A program made the position numbers and the translations under genes. A stretch of 64,000 bases of DNA from Rana temporaria (lineage: Eukaryota > Chordata > Amphibia > Anura > Ranidae), in NCBI RefSeq assembly GCF_905171775.1, contig NC_053489.1, forward strand, positions 332,230,089 to 332,294,088, read 5' to 3'. This document shows, piece by piece, positions 10,702 to 21,550 of this stretch. How positions within the stretch are numbered: the stretch's first letter is position 1; each line of letters opens with the position of its first letter. The notes under the pieces were generated by a model. The model worked only from the letters and a program-made list of their open reading frames with translations. It was not told the DNA's origin and made no database searches.

Positions 10702-10926
10702 TCCATTTGATCCCCCAAAAACTTTGGTCTTTTTGGACTACCACAGCCTGAGCTCCATTGGCTCACTTGCTGCTGCTCCTGGTTTTTGTTTTTGTGGTTG
10801 TTCTTGTTAGTTCTCGGTATGTGGTCCTCAAGGTTTGCCATTTTCTCCTTGACTATGTTGCCTGTGCAGTCTGGAACACAAGTCTGCATGTATGTTGCTA
10901 TCTCATCAAGTGCTGCCGTTCTAGGT
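10702..10926 (-). pseudogene. Inverted partial duplicate of MADF exon 1
   Basis: Read on the minus strand, this segment matches about 9539-9761 (ALDEIATYMQT, then the GNIVKEKM region) with several substitutions and indels. It starts 11 bp after the stop codon of the MADF gene and points the other way. It therefore could form a hairpin with the sense exon in a read-through transcript. It carries no start of its own and is a fragment. Confidence 0.75.
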
Positions 10927-11120
10927 AATTTATTTTTGTTTATGGCCAAAATAAATGGTTATTTGATTTACTGAAATACCTTGTCTATTGTGTTTTAATA
11001 CTGTGGTGATTAGGCATGAAACATTTTAGCAAATAATATGTGTCATTTAGAAAGGACACCAACTCCTTGGGGGGGGTACATTTGGCGTACCAACTTGGTA
11101 AAACAAAAAAGGAAAAACAC

Positions 11121-11480
11121 ACGCCAAAATAAAATGGTGACATAACTTGAAAAAAAAAAATGTGCAAGAAAAAACAATGGTGACATAAATTGCACAAAAA
11201 ACAAACAAAAAAAAAAAAGTGCAAGAAAAAACAATGGTGACATAAATTGCACAAAAAAAAATTAAAAAAATGAGCAAGAAAAAACAATGGTGACATAAAT
11301 TGCACAAAAAACAACAACAACAAAAAAGTGCAAGAAAAAACAATGGTGACATAACTTGACCAAAAAAAAGAGAAAAAAAATGTGCAAGAAAAAACAATGG
11401 TGACATAAATTGCACAAAAAAAAAAAAAAAAGTCCAAGAAAAAACAATGGTGACATAACTTGACAAAAAATAAATAAAAA
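11121..11480. repeat. Minisatellite, about 57-60 bp unit
   Basis: Repeats of GCAAGAAAAAACAATGGTGA followed by CATAAATTGCAC (or CATAACTTGAC) and an A-rich spacer recur about six times. The spacer length varies. The long Phe/Cys-rich open frames on the minus strand arise from the poly-A spacers and are not genes. Confidence 0.85.
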
Positions 11481-11733
11481 AAATACAAAAGAAACAACAT
11501 TAAATAAAAAAAAAAAAAACAGAAACATAGACATGTGGAGGACAAAAAGAAAGTTACAACATCTGGATAGATAGCATCAGCAAGAGAACGGGTTTATTCT
11601 AGCAAGAGAACGCCAAAAAACAAGAGGCAATAAACGACACACTAGATATTTAAAAGGACGAATGTGCCATATCACAAACAAACGAGAGTTTTACCTGAAC
11701 GAGTGCTCCCATCCCCTTATTTTGTCTGAGCAT

Positions 11734-11971
11734 GCGCGGGGTTTTTATCCGCGGATATTGTGTACTAACCAACGGATCTGTCCGTCGGATAGATTCGCAG
11801 CGGATAGATTTGTTTAGCATGTCAGCAAATATTTTATCTGCTGAAAAGCGATTCGACGGATAAATATCCGCGGAAAAGTATCCGCTGGAACGTACACACC
11901 ATAGGATCTATCCGCTGAAACCCATTCGCTGGCATTTTTCAGCGGATGGATTCTATCGTGTGTATGGGGCC
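11734..11971. repeat. Right terminal region of the Harbinger-like element
   Basis: This segment has the same order of CCGCGGAT, CAGCGGATAGATT and TTAGCATG blocks, and the same GTGTGTAYGGGGCC end, as the right halves of the MITEs at 12938-13413 and 21551-22004. It is followed by TAA (11972-11974). It links the gene-bearing element to those MITEs. Confidence 0.65.
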
Positions 11972-12031
11972 TAAGACTTGAGAGGCTGTGAGGCGGGCGG
12001 CGACGGGCAGAGAGTCGCTGATTGTTGCCAT

Positions 12032-12314
12032 CAGGGCTTTTTTTCAGGGGGAACTTGGGGGAACTCAGTTCCACCACCTTTGGCTCAGACCCTTTGGTGC
12101 CTGCTCACCACAATCACTTGTAAACACAGAAGTCTTGTTTCTGTGTTTACAAGTGACAGCTCTGCACTCTGTGTGTAACCCCCCTGAACTCTGCACTCTG
12201 TATGTAATGCAATCCTGGTATTTAATGCCCCTTTAAGACCCTTCTACTGTTTGTGAAATCTGAACGGGGTCGTGGTTGAGTTCCTGCACCTATTTTCTGA
12301 GAAAAAAAGCTATG
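12032..12314. mobile_element. hAT MITE, 283 bp, copy 1
   Basis: The element starts CAGGGCTTTTTTTCAG and ends with a run of A then GCTATG, imperfect inverted ends. It is flanked by a perfect 8-bp duplication, GTTGCCAT, at 12024-12031 and 12315-12322. It is nearly identical to 17642-17924. The 8-bp duplication assigns it to hAT. Confidence 0.93.
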
Positions 12315-12322
12315 GTTGCCAT

Positions 12323-12934
12323 TACTAGTAAAGAAAAAATATGTCCCCAGATTTCAATTTAAAAATCTGGTCACCTTACCCCAGATACCACCCACCAAAG
12401 TGTTTGTAGTTTTAATATTTGCTGATTACTAAGCAGCCTGAAAGTAGTACAAGGACTGCAGCAAATACGTACAGTGTAACCCTTTAAACCATACCATATC
12501 TAACATTTACTGCTAGGTAGCCATGCCCAGTTTTCACCATGCTGCACGTTTCAAATCGTCCTTTCCTACATCTATTCCTTATTATGCAAGTCTAAAGTGG
12601 AGAATGCAGCATACACCATTTAAAAGCAACCATAATTATATTATACTGCTTTTCCTGAAATTGCTATTACTGCAGGAACAGCAATGTTGTACCTTTCCTC
12701 CTACCACTTTAAACATAAGTATATCATTTATTGTGTATTGTACTCTACCATCACTGGGGAGCACAATTGCTTACAGTGTAATTTAGTGTGTTACTACAAA
12801 ACAAAATAATTTTACTTTACGCAGCAGTACTTCCAGATTCTGTCATCCAACTCCTGTTTAGTTAAATAGTGAAAACAATTGCGATTTGAGAACATCATAG
12901 GAGACTGTATGAAAGAGATAAAAAGTCAAATGTC
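12323..12934. other. Gene-free stretch
   Basis: About 610 bp of AT-rich sequence with no recognisable gene or repeat. The short open frame at 12523-12786 has no family resemblance. Confidence 0.5.
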
Positions 12935-12937
12935 TTA

Positions 12938-13413
12938 GGCCCCGTACACACGAGAGGATTATCCGCTGGAAACGGTCCTCCGGACCGTTCCAGCGGATAA
13001 ATCCTCTGGCGGATTTTGATCTGATGGTTGTACTAACCATCAGATCGAAATCCGCGCGGAATCCATCCGCGGTGACGTGTCGCGCCGTCGCCGCGATGAT
13101 GACGCGGCGACGTGCGCGACACTGGAAGATAAAGACTTCCACGCATGCGTCGAATCATTACGACGCATGCAAGGGAGAGGAGCGGACGGATTGATCCGGT
13201 GAGTCTGTACAGACCACCGGATCAATCCGCTGGACAGGATTCCAGCGGATAGATTTCTTAGCATGCTAAGAAATTTTTATCCGCTGGAATCCGTCAGCTG
13301 GAATTTTTTCCGTCGATAAATGTCCGCTCGGACGTACAGACCACCGAAACTATCCGCTGGAACTGATCCTGGGATAAATCCCAGCGGATAGATCCGGTGG
13401 TGTGTACGAGGCC
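12938..13413. mobile_element. Harbinger-type foldback MITE (GGCC-end family)
   Basis: The ends GGCCCCGTACACACGAG and GTGTGTACGAGGCC are inverted repeats, flanked by TTA (12935-12937 and 13414-13416). The inside is highly self-complementary, with blocks such as CCAGCGGAT repeated in both orientations. Confidence 0.88.
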
Positions 13414-13600
13414 TTAGAGCTGCATTATAAACCACCCTCCTCTATTACGTCAATGCTGATCCCATTGCTATTTATTGATTTTTTTTTAACAATAAACCTG
13501 CAATATTCTGTCTTCTTGTGGAGTGGGACACTGCAGGTCCAATACTGCATTATAGTTGCCAATAGTGTCACCTGCCCTGATTGGTGTAGGCTGTAGACAT

Positions 13601-14028
13601 GTCATAGGAAGTCCGATGTACTGGCAGTGCCATGTGATGCTTAGGGTGACCACATTTCCAAACTACCATTCAGGGACACCCTCCTTTCCCAAAAATCAGC
13701 TTGTGCTGTAACGAATCACAGCACAGTTATTGGACACAAGAGGCGGGATTTATTATTTCTACAATCACAATCAGGGGGCGGGATTGTGCTCCTCCAGGCA
13801 TTCCCGGCCAGGACAGGTACTGTCAGTGAGTAAAGTGGTGATGTGGCAGCCTTTTTTGGGGGTATCAGATTGGCCATGGGGGGTTGCCGTGTTCGTTTCA
13901 TTCAGGGACACTGTATTGTCCTGGAATGAATGTACCCGGGACAAGGAGGGTGTCCCTGAATGGTAGTTTGGAAATGTGGTCACCCTAAACGTCACATGGC
14001 ACTGCCAGTACATCGGACTTCCTATGAC
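13601..14028. mobile_element. Foldback repeat with inner TAGGGTGACCAC element
   Basis: Outer arms of about 38 bp (starting GTCATAGGAAGTCCG) are inverted around an inner element with ends TAGGGTGACCACATTTCC (13642) and GGAAATGTGGTCACCCTA (to about 13988). The inner part also repeats a GTATTGTCCTGGAATGAATG block near 13912, and the same block recurs just outside at 14032. Confidence 0.75.
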
Positions 14029-15062
14029 ACTGTATTGTCCTGGAATGAATGTGCCCGGACAGACCTACAAAATGCGGGACTGTCCCGGGCAACGTCTGTC
14101 ACCCAAGTGATGCTGTGGCTAGCAAAACTGCCTTTACGTGCAGTAGGAGCTGGGTGCTACTGGGATCAATTTCTTCAAAGGCCATGCTACACAGTGTTGC
14201 ACTGTTCAAATCCCTGGAGCAGGGATAGAGATCTGTATTTATGTATGTTGGTTGCACTATGGGGGTGGGCCTGCTTCACACTATTGCATTTTGAAGGCTT
14301 ATAAACACAATTACTAAAGACAAATCATCTATGTAGAAGGTCTAACAATGATGAGCTAGTTAGAGTCATAGCTCCTACTTGCAAAAATGTTATGTACAAT
14401 CTTTTTAAAAGGACAATAAAATGTACCTTTAAAAAACAGAGTCAAGGATCCTGTGTGGCAGTCGGAACAGGTCTCAAATCCACTTACCATGTAAGGCACA
14501 AGCCTCATAAAAAAAAAACCCTCCTTCATTTCTGCCTTGCACTTTCCCCATCCCAGACAGGAAAAACAGGCATACCCCTATCAACATCTTCCCATGGCAC
14601 TGTAGTGGGATGCCTGCAGAAAGACACTGCTGCTTTGAATTTAGGAGCAGTGTTATCCTCCTGTCACAGGAAGCTGCATGAAATGGACTTCACTGGCATC
14701 TGTGAGGCTTTGCAGATGTACCTACATTTAAAAAGGAACTTCAACCCCCCCCCCCCCCCCCACATCCTTAGAAATGCCACCTCGTCCCTTTTAAGCTGAA
14801 CATTTATCAATTCCACAGGTTCTGTGGCTAATTTAATGCAGATAAGGCACCAAGTGAGATTAATTACTACCTATCAGCCACAGAACCTGAATAATTAATA
14901 TTGTTTTTAAAGGGATGAGTGGGCAACCCTATCCACCCTCCCAGATTCATTTTTAAGATAACCCCCTCTTGCCTTGAACTGGATTAGCAAACTATTATCC
15001 CCCCCCCCCTCCTCTTTTTTCGTTCCGTGCTTCTTTAGGTATACCGTGTCTTATATGAAATA
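14029..15062. other. Gene-free stretch with poly-C tracts
   Basis: About 1 kb with no recognised element. It holds C-runs at about 14746-14760 and 15000-15009. The open frames here look random. Confidence 0.5.
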
Positions 15063-15571
15063 TACCGTATTTATCGGAGTATACCGCACACTTTTTTGCC
15101 CTGAAAATCAGGGCAAAATCGTGGGTGCGCGATATACGCCGATACCCGCTTTCCCACGCCGAGTTTGAATACTGCGCCGGCATATACCGAGCGCAGTACA
15201 CTCGTGTATAGTCGGGCAGTCTCGGCTCCTCTCGCGCTGACGTCCTGGACGTCCAGGACGTGAGCGCGAGTGTAGCCGACACTTTCCGACTATACACGAG
15301 TGTACTGCGCTCGGTATATGCCGGCGCAGTATTCAAACTCGGCGCGGGAAAGCGGGAAACGAGCGGGGAGGACGCCGCAGAAGGACGCCGGACCCGACGA
15401 AGAGGACACCCGAAGCCGCAGACGGACGCCGGAGCCGACGAGGCCGCCGATGGACGCCGTGCAAGACACCAAAACTGTAAGTACAAAAATCTTTTTTTCA
15501 CAGGAATTTCTGGGCAAATTAAGGGGTGCACGCTATACGCGGAAGCGCGCTATACCCCAATAAATACGGTA
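15063..15571. mobile_element. Foldback element with TACCGTATTTAT ends
   Basis: The ends TACCGTATTTATCGG (15063) and ATAAATACGGTA (to 15571) are inverted. Inside lies a near-perfect palindrome of about 200 bp (15155-15350) centred on GTCCTGGACGTCCAGGAC at about 15245-15262. A related copy is at 50634-51082. The Arg-rich open frames across it are products of GC-rich repeats. Confidence 0.8.
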
Positions 15572-15789
15572 CCTTTAAAATTCTAAGGAGCATATTTACT
15601 TTATTTTTTTTATGGTTTGCCTAATAAATTCAAGTTTTTTTCTCTCCGTTTAGCTACACATATGTAGCTTATACGCACACGCAGGGTGCGTGTAGTCTAT
15701 TGCTGTAGCCCAATCCATCTGGAGGTTCCAGTGTTAGACGCTCCCTCTTTGTGTCTACCATTATGATTTTTTATTTCATTTTCTTTGTA

Positions 15790-16170
15790 TACTTACCACA
15801 GCTACTACACTACGCCAGTACTACACTGCTACTACACAGCTACTACACCGCTCCTACACCTCTACTACACAGCTACTACACTGCTACTACACAGCTACTA
15901 CACCGCTACTACACCGCTACTACACATTGCTACTACACCGCTACTACACACTGCTACTACACCATTACTACACCGCTACTACACCCCCTACTACACCACT
16001 ACTATACAGCTACTACACACTGCTATTACATTGCTACTACACCACTATTACACTTCTACTACACCGCTACTACAGTGCTACTATACCACTACTAAATAAC
16101 TAATACCCCGCTACTACACACTGCTACTACAGTGCTACTACACCACTACTACACTGCTATTACACCACAC
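15790..16170. repeat. GCTACTACACC-type minisatellite
   Basis: About 380 bp of imperfect copies of a 10-11 bp unit related to GCTACTACACC. The Tyr/Thr-rich open frames in this block come from the repeat and are not genes. Confidence 0.92.
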
Positions 16171-16199
16171 ACCAATTTTAAAATTTGTTTTAATGTTTT

Positions 16200-16640
16200 T
16201 AAAATGTTTAAAATGTTATTATTGCTACTCTTCGTCGTCTCCCTATTAGCTGTATATACTATGTATGCTTGTCCCACGGCCACCAGTCCCAGAAGTGCCC
16301 TTATCCAATAGCTTTGCTGGTATACTTGTATTTGCTCAGTAGAGCCTAAGGCAAAATGGCGATTTGCATTGTGTCCTATTGGATAATGCTTGTGGTACAG
16401 CGGGCTTCAAGAAAATGGCCGCCGGGCGTCCAATTGTGCAGACCATATAAATACTATGCAATGTATCTAGTGTTATCCCCTGATGAAGTCACGTGACGTG
16501 ACAATACGCGTCGGGATTGAAGCACTAGACCCAGCACTCTGACGGCAGGCATTTGAGTCACGGCGCTCGTAAGTGTCATCGATCATATAGCTGAAGTATA
16601 TGTGAGTGTTTTTTGCCGTTCTTTACCAATAAATGTGCAC
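16200..16640 (+). mobile_element. Retroelement leader relic with hammerhead-like core
   Basis: The segment has a TATAAATA box at about 16446-16453 and then a hammerhead-like core at 16480-16510. Its arrangement resembles the HHR-bearing non-coding part of Penelope-like elements. No RT coding sequence is next to it, so it is at most a fragment. Confidence 0.4.
16475..16515 (+). ncRNA. Hammerhead-ribozyme-like motif
   Basis: CTGATGA (16480-16486) is followed by a perfect stem, GTCACG (16488-16493) with CGTGAC (16497-16502), and by AATACGCGTCGG. A canonical core would have GAAA where AATA stands, so cleavage is doubtful. The extra A before the stem is shared with the motif at 6356. Confidence 0.42.
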
Positions 16641-16929
16641 CTTTGTTTTATGGGATTACGCGATGTGCTTCCTTTCCTTTTTTTCCTTGACCATACTGCC
16701 ACCCTTCGAGTACGCTTTGCTGTACACTGGGAGTAGGAGAGATCTAAGAGGAACACAAGGATATTTGCGAGCTCGGCGCTCGTGGGGACAAGCCCGCTAT
16801 TCATTGTTCCGTGTGAGTGCAGTAGTGTGTTTACCATTCAGTAGCATTGGTCAATTGAGGGTCAGAATGGGCTTGAGAAGGAGATTTACTTCTTCATTAA
16901 AGCGGTTGCATAGTCCCAAAAGTTTTTAT

Positions 16930-17215
16930 TTTAGTCACCTGTAAGGCAAAAAGCATAATGAGCTAGTATGCACCGCTAGTATGACATCTTGCCTCGGCGT
17001 GTCTTCTGGGTCTGGCGGCTCCAGCGCTGTGAGTGGCTGGAGCCGCGACGTCGAGACTTATTTTCCGGCAAGGTCCGGCGTCTGCCGGCCTTTAAGCCAA
17101 GAATCCCCTGTGCGCATGCAGTCAGCGGCTCATTGCGAGGGGAATGTCTCCTTATTATAGGCTTACCTGTAGGTAAAAGTACAAAAATGCACTATACAAC
17201 CACTTTAAGTAGAGG
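16930..17215. repeat. Interspersed repeat sharing a family with 21015-21325
   Basis: It shares ACCTGT..GGCAAAA.GCATAATGAG and GCTAGTATGCACCGC, the GGAGCCGC block and the ATTATAGGCTTAC..GTA end with 21015-21325. A short piece of the same family is at about 22595-22700. The class is not known to me. Confidence 0.65.
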
Positions 17216-17641
17216 AAGAGAGACGCTAGGCCCCCATGTAGGTCATCAAACAAGCAATCGGGGAAACAGGGCTCCTAATACACAGGGGGAGGCTGAACCA
17301 TAGAGGCTCCAATAGCAGTGTAATTGGGGGCCTCCTCTGGGCGAGTAAGGGATGCTGGGAAGTCTGGGACTTTACCATCTGTTCCTGGACTTTAAGCCCC
17401 TTCCAAGCCAGGCTCTACAGGGAAGAGATGCTGTGGGTCAGGAGGATCACTCTCCCAGCACCACATGATTCTACTTTGAGCAAAACATGGCACTCATCAT
17501 ACTCATGGGTGATTATCTTAAACACTGGGACCGTCTCTGTGGGCCATGTACTCTCAGGCAATGGAAGGAGTTTGCCAAATCGGTAAGCACAGTAGGGCAT
17601 TACCCTCAATGTGTGAAACAGCTGTGTCAGGATATTATTAG
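17216..17641. other. Gene-free stretch
   Basis: Nothing recognised apart from the ATTATTAG target duplication at its right edge. Confidence 0.45.
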
Positions 17642-17924
17642 CAGGGCTTTTTTTCAGGGGGAACTTGGGGGAACTCAGTTCCACCACCTTTGGCTCAGAC
17701 CCTTTGGTGCCTGCTCACCACAATCACTTGTAAACACAGAAGTCTGGTTTCTGTGTTTACAAGTGACAGCTCTGCACTCTGTGTGTAACCCCCCTGAACT
17801 CTGTATTCTGTATGTAATGCAATCCTGGTATTTAATGCCCCTTTAAGACCCTTCTACTGTTTGTAAAATCTGAACGGTGTCGTGGTTGAGTTCCTGCACC
17901 TATTTTCTGAGAAAAAAAGCTCTG
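17642..17924. mobile_element. hAT MITE, 283 bp, copy 2
   Basis: Nearly identical to 12032-12314, with ends CAGGGCTTTTTTTC and a run of A then GCTCTG. It is flanked by a perfect 8-bp duplication, ATTATTAG, at 17634-17641 and 17925-17932. Confidence 0.95.
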
Positions 17925-17932
17925 ATTATTAG

Positions 17933-18574
17933 GAATGATGAAGCAGACTCATCTTCTCAGCAGTGCTTTCTTATGTATCAAGAAATGTTGGTGCCATATA
18001 TTGTCCATAAAGCTAAGGAGACTATTACTGGCATGGATGTATAGGATGAAACTGACAATTGGTACACCGGTAAGAACTTAGCATTTAAAAAAATCATTGG
18101 TTTCTTTGATTTTTTAGCTTCCTTTGCAAGGTACTGAAAAGCTAAACCAAATTACTCTCTTTTACGAACCCCTAATTAAACTTTAACTCTTTTATGTTTT
18201 CCTAGCAGCAGAGTTTGTCCTGTTAACTCTCCCACTTTTATTTTCTCCCTCTTTAATCTGCGTTCCCTCTACACAGTCTACAGTATCATTCCTGCTGCTT
18301 TCATTCCCCTTCAGCAGCAGTAAATCTTAAAGCTGTCAGCTGATCGCCATCTAGTGGCTCTAATTTTAGGCACAGTGCCGAGAATAGAGAGCAACTAAGC
18401 ATGTGCAGAGCAGAAGGCGACAATGCATTACTGGATTTTAAGTGCAAGCACTTATTTTTAATGTTTTACATAGCTATACCAGCAAACAAAGGAAGCATGA
18501 AGTGATCTACCAGGACTTAATTTTCTGACTAAAGTTCCACCTTTTGGAGGAGAATGCTAGCTTTCCGGCTGTCA
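17933..18574. other. Gene-free stretch
   Basis: About 640 bp with no recognisable gene or repeat. Confidence 0.5.
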
Positions 18575-18983
18575 TGCTGTACACACGATCGGTCCATCCG
18601 ATGAGAACGGTCTGATGGATTTTTCCATCAGTTAACCGATGAAGCTGACTGAAGGCTGGTCGTGCCTACACACCATCGGTTAAAAAAACGATCGTGTCAG
18701 AACGCGGTGATGTAAAACACAACGACGTGCTGAAAAAAACGAAGTTTAATGCTTCCAAGCATGCGTGTTCTGAGCATGCGTGGATTTTTAACCGATGGAC
18801 GTGCCTACAAACGATCGTTTTTTTTCTATCGGTTAGGTATCCATCGGTTAATTTTAAAACAAGTTTCACATTTTTTAACCGATGGATAAATAACCGATGG
18901 GGCCCACACACGATTGGTTTGGTCTGATGAAAACGGTTCATCAGACCGTTCTCATCGGATTGACCGATCGTGTGTACGCGGCA
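18575..18983. mobile_element. Harbinger-type foldback MITE (TGCCGCG-end family)
   Basis: The ends TGTACACACGATCGGTCC and GATCGTGTGTACGCGGCA are inverted, with TTA after the right end. The inside is built from AACCGATGG-type blocks in both orientations. It is closely related to 40780-41172. Confidence 0.82.
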
Positions 18984-19085
18984 TTAGTGTCTAAAGCTAA
19001 AATATACCTCCATCCATGAACAACACATTGCTGAAACAGTCCAGGCCAACCATATGTGAAAGTCTGTTTCTCTTCTTGCTAGTGT

Positions 19086-20689
19086 CACACATTGTATTTC
19101 TCTCCAATAGCCAATAGATCAAGTGGATCTTTGCCCTCCTTGTGTATGGTGATTATGGTGGATTCCATCATTGATGGGGGGAACGCTCCCTTTGTCACTG
19201 ACCAGTTCAGTACCCTCAACAACTCGGGAAGCAGTACCTTACCGTAGTGCCCATATATCTCAGCCGGGAGCCCAATCCGGACCCAGGGATTTCTGTCCTG
19301 CCATCTCATTGGTGACCCGTTGTATCTCATCTAACGTTATGGGCCTGTCTAGCTCTGTTCTGTCCATCTCAGTAAGAAAGAAGAGATTCAAATCCCTGAA
19401 AAAGCTGTCCATTCCATCTCCCGTTTCCTCCTGCCATGATCTATACAAATCCTCATAGTATTCTTTAAACTTGCCCGCTATTTCGGGTGTGTACGAGGAC
19501 ACCCTCCCTTCTCCCATTGTAATCGTGGGTACTACAGATGAGGGAGCGTTTGTCCTAACTAATTGTGCCAACATGCGTCCTACGCTTTCCCCCTCTCCAA
19601 AGGCAGATTGCTTCTGGAAGAGGTATTTGTTCTCTGTTTTCCTAAGAATCACTAACCAGTAATTTTGTTGTTCCTCTATCCAGTTCCTAAGTCTGTCAGG
19701 TGTCGGGTTATTAATGTACTGTTCTTCTGTTATTGTTACCCTCTCCTCAATTAGTCTCTCCCAGTCTTTGGTCTGCTTTTTAATTTTTGAAATTTGTTTT
19801 ATCATTATGCCTCTTAGGAAGGCATTCAGAGTGTACCATACTATTCCTTCCGAGGCTGTACCTCTGTTCAAGTTAAGAAACTCTCCCAGGGGTACTAATA
19901 CCTTGTTCGGCTCCCCCATCAGTTCAATCCAAAAAGGGCTTATCCTCCACTCTCCAGGATGGTTACGCTTGCCTAGTTATAGTGACACGGTCATTGGGGA
20001 GTGATCCAACAGATCTGTAATTCACATTCGTTATCATGGGCATCATCTCCTCGTTTCCCAGTACTAGATCGATCCTGGAGAGTGTGGAATGTGTCCTGGA
20101 GAAACACGAGTACTGTCGGACCTCCGGATTCCGTGTTCTCCAAATGTCCCTTAATCCGGTTTCTTTTAGAAAGTCGGGTAGCCGGCTGTCCGTTACGCTG
20201 CCCATTTGTATCCCTGGGGGAAAATTTCCGATCCATTACCATATTAAAATCCCCCGTTAGTATTACTGGCACCCCCGGCTCATCCAAGATAAACTCAGTA
20301 GGCCCGCAAAGGATGGAAACATCAAAAGGGGGAGGGAGGTATACATTTGCCAATATGCAAGCTCTGTTCTCAATATTACAGAATAAAAAAATGTATCGCC
20401 CTTGTTCATCCACATTAGACTGCATGCAAGTGAAGACCACCCCAGATCTAACAAAAATGCTCACGCCTCTAGGATAGGAGGTGTGAACTGAATGGAATTG
20501 TATGCGATAATCCCTCCACCTCAGTTGGGGAATAGAATTTTTGGTAAGATGTGTCTCCTGTAAAGAAAGGATAGCTGCCTCATATGTCTTTGCCGTCAGA
20601 AGAACTGCTGCTTTTCTTATCTGTATCCCCCATTCCCGGACGTTCCATGAGCACAGAATACATTTTTTAGTCTGAGTGCTTTTAACCAT
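19086..20689 (-). pseudogene. L1-type LINE ORF2 fragment (endonuclease and start of RT), broken
   Basis: The minus-strand frame from 20689 encodes an APE endonuclease start: SWNVREWG, LQETHL, NVYLPPP and GDFN. It shifts frame near 20210, where SRIDLVLGN continues in another frame. From 19919 a further frame carries the linker and the start of RT (KSLGPDW at about 19270), with another shift near 19260 before MESTIITIHKEGKDP. It ends near 19086 before the RT catalytic box. Frameshifts and truncation make it dead. It is more diverged than the intact L1 at 56422. Confidence 0.85.
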
Positions 20690-21010
20690 TAAAATTCAAT
20701 TTTCTGAAAACCTTGTGACCAGTGCCGTTTCCCCTTAGTGTAGTTTTGCTGCATTTTTGTGACCCCGTGTTTCCAAATCTCTTTCCTGTAATTAAGCTCC
20801 AAAATTATTTTATACCAGATGTGCCACTCATTCCTTCTTGTGCACCCATACCTCCCTTTCACCTGCCCACTGGGCCAATATTGGGGCGTCCTAATGTGAC
20901 CCTTGCATTTATCTGTCTTTTTAAGTGTTATTATCATTTTTAAACATCTGTGCTTACACTCTTCCCTGCCTATCCCCCCCAAACCCCCATGCAACCAACA
21001 TCAAACAGAT
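20690..21010 (-). other. Probable upstream part of the broken L1
   Basis: This sequence precedes the ORF2 fragment on the minus strand and may hold the end of ORF1 or the inter-ORF spacer. The frame at 20689-20994 (Lys/Trp-rich) is the only coding-like part and I cannot assign it. Confidence 0.35.
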
Positions 21011-21014
21011 CTTT

Positions 21015-21325
21015 TTTTTTTACCTGTTAGGCAAAAGGCATAATGAGCTAGTATGCACCGCATATTAGTTCATTATGAAATACCTACCTTAGAACGAGGC
21101 ATCGCAGGTGATCTCGGTCCACGCCGGGTATCATGTCACCGGCGCTGCGAGTGGCCGGAGCCGCAATGTCGTCACTCCCGCGCATGCGCACGGGAGACTT
21201 CTTTCCGGCACGGTCTGGCTCATTGCAAGAGGAATATCTCCTTAGGAGATATTCTTTTTACCTACAGGTAAGCCATATTATAGGCTTACTGTAAGTAAAA
21301 AAAACTAAAAGAAACACTTTAAGAT
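21015..21325. repeat. Interspersed repeat sharing a family with 16930-17215
   Basis: It carries the GCATAATGAGCTAGTATGCA block and an inner palindromic AGGAGATATTC pair. It ends with GTAAGCC..TTATAGGCTTAC, as in the copy at 16930. Confidence 0.65.
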
Positions 21326-21550
21326 ATGAAAAAAACAAAAAAGGAAAAGGTACCCCCCAGTACTCTGGGACTTTATGGGCGAACTCTTGTACACAGTTTA
21401 TTATAAAAATATGAAATGTAGTAATATTTGGTAGTTAAAACCATAATTAACTAACATAGGTGCGTAAGTGACAGTGGCAAAGGGAGACTTAGCAGTCATG
21501 TGCTGTCACTCAGCTACAGGAAGTGTAGATGTAATCTTTTCTTTTCTTAA

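Larger units (their letters stand above)
7504..11971. mobile_element. PIF/Harbinger-like element relic (Myb and MADF genes, no transposase seen)
   Basis: Two DNA-binding genes diverge from a 154-bp tandem array. The right end (about 11734-11971) closes with a GTGTGTATGGGGCC terminus followed by TAA. The same end type, with TTA or TAA target duplications, bounds the foldback MITEs elsewhere in this window. A 3-bp TWA target duplication and an accessory Myb-like protein are hallmarks of PIF/Harbinger. No DDE transposase and no left end were found, so the element is incomplete. The left limit given is only the edge of the Myb gene. Confidence 0.6.

Noticed and set aside
10985..11545. Long Phe/Cys/Leu-rich frames on the minus strand resembling membrane proteins
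   Set aside because: They are translations of poly-A spacers in a minisatellite; three overlapping frames give similar strings.
15260..15586. Arg/Ala-rich frames on both strands
   Set aside because: They lie on a GC-rich palindrome, where mirrored frames are expected.
15751..16099. Tyr/Thr-repeat open frames
   Set aside because: Translations of the GCTACTACACC microsatellite.
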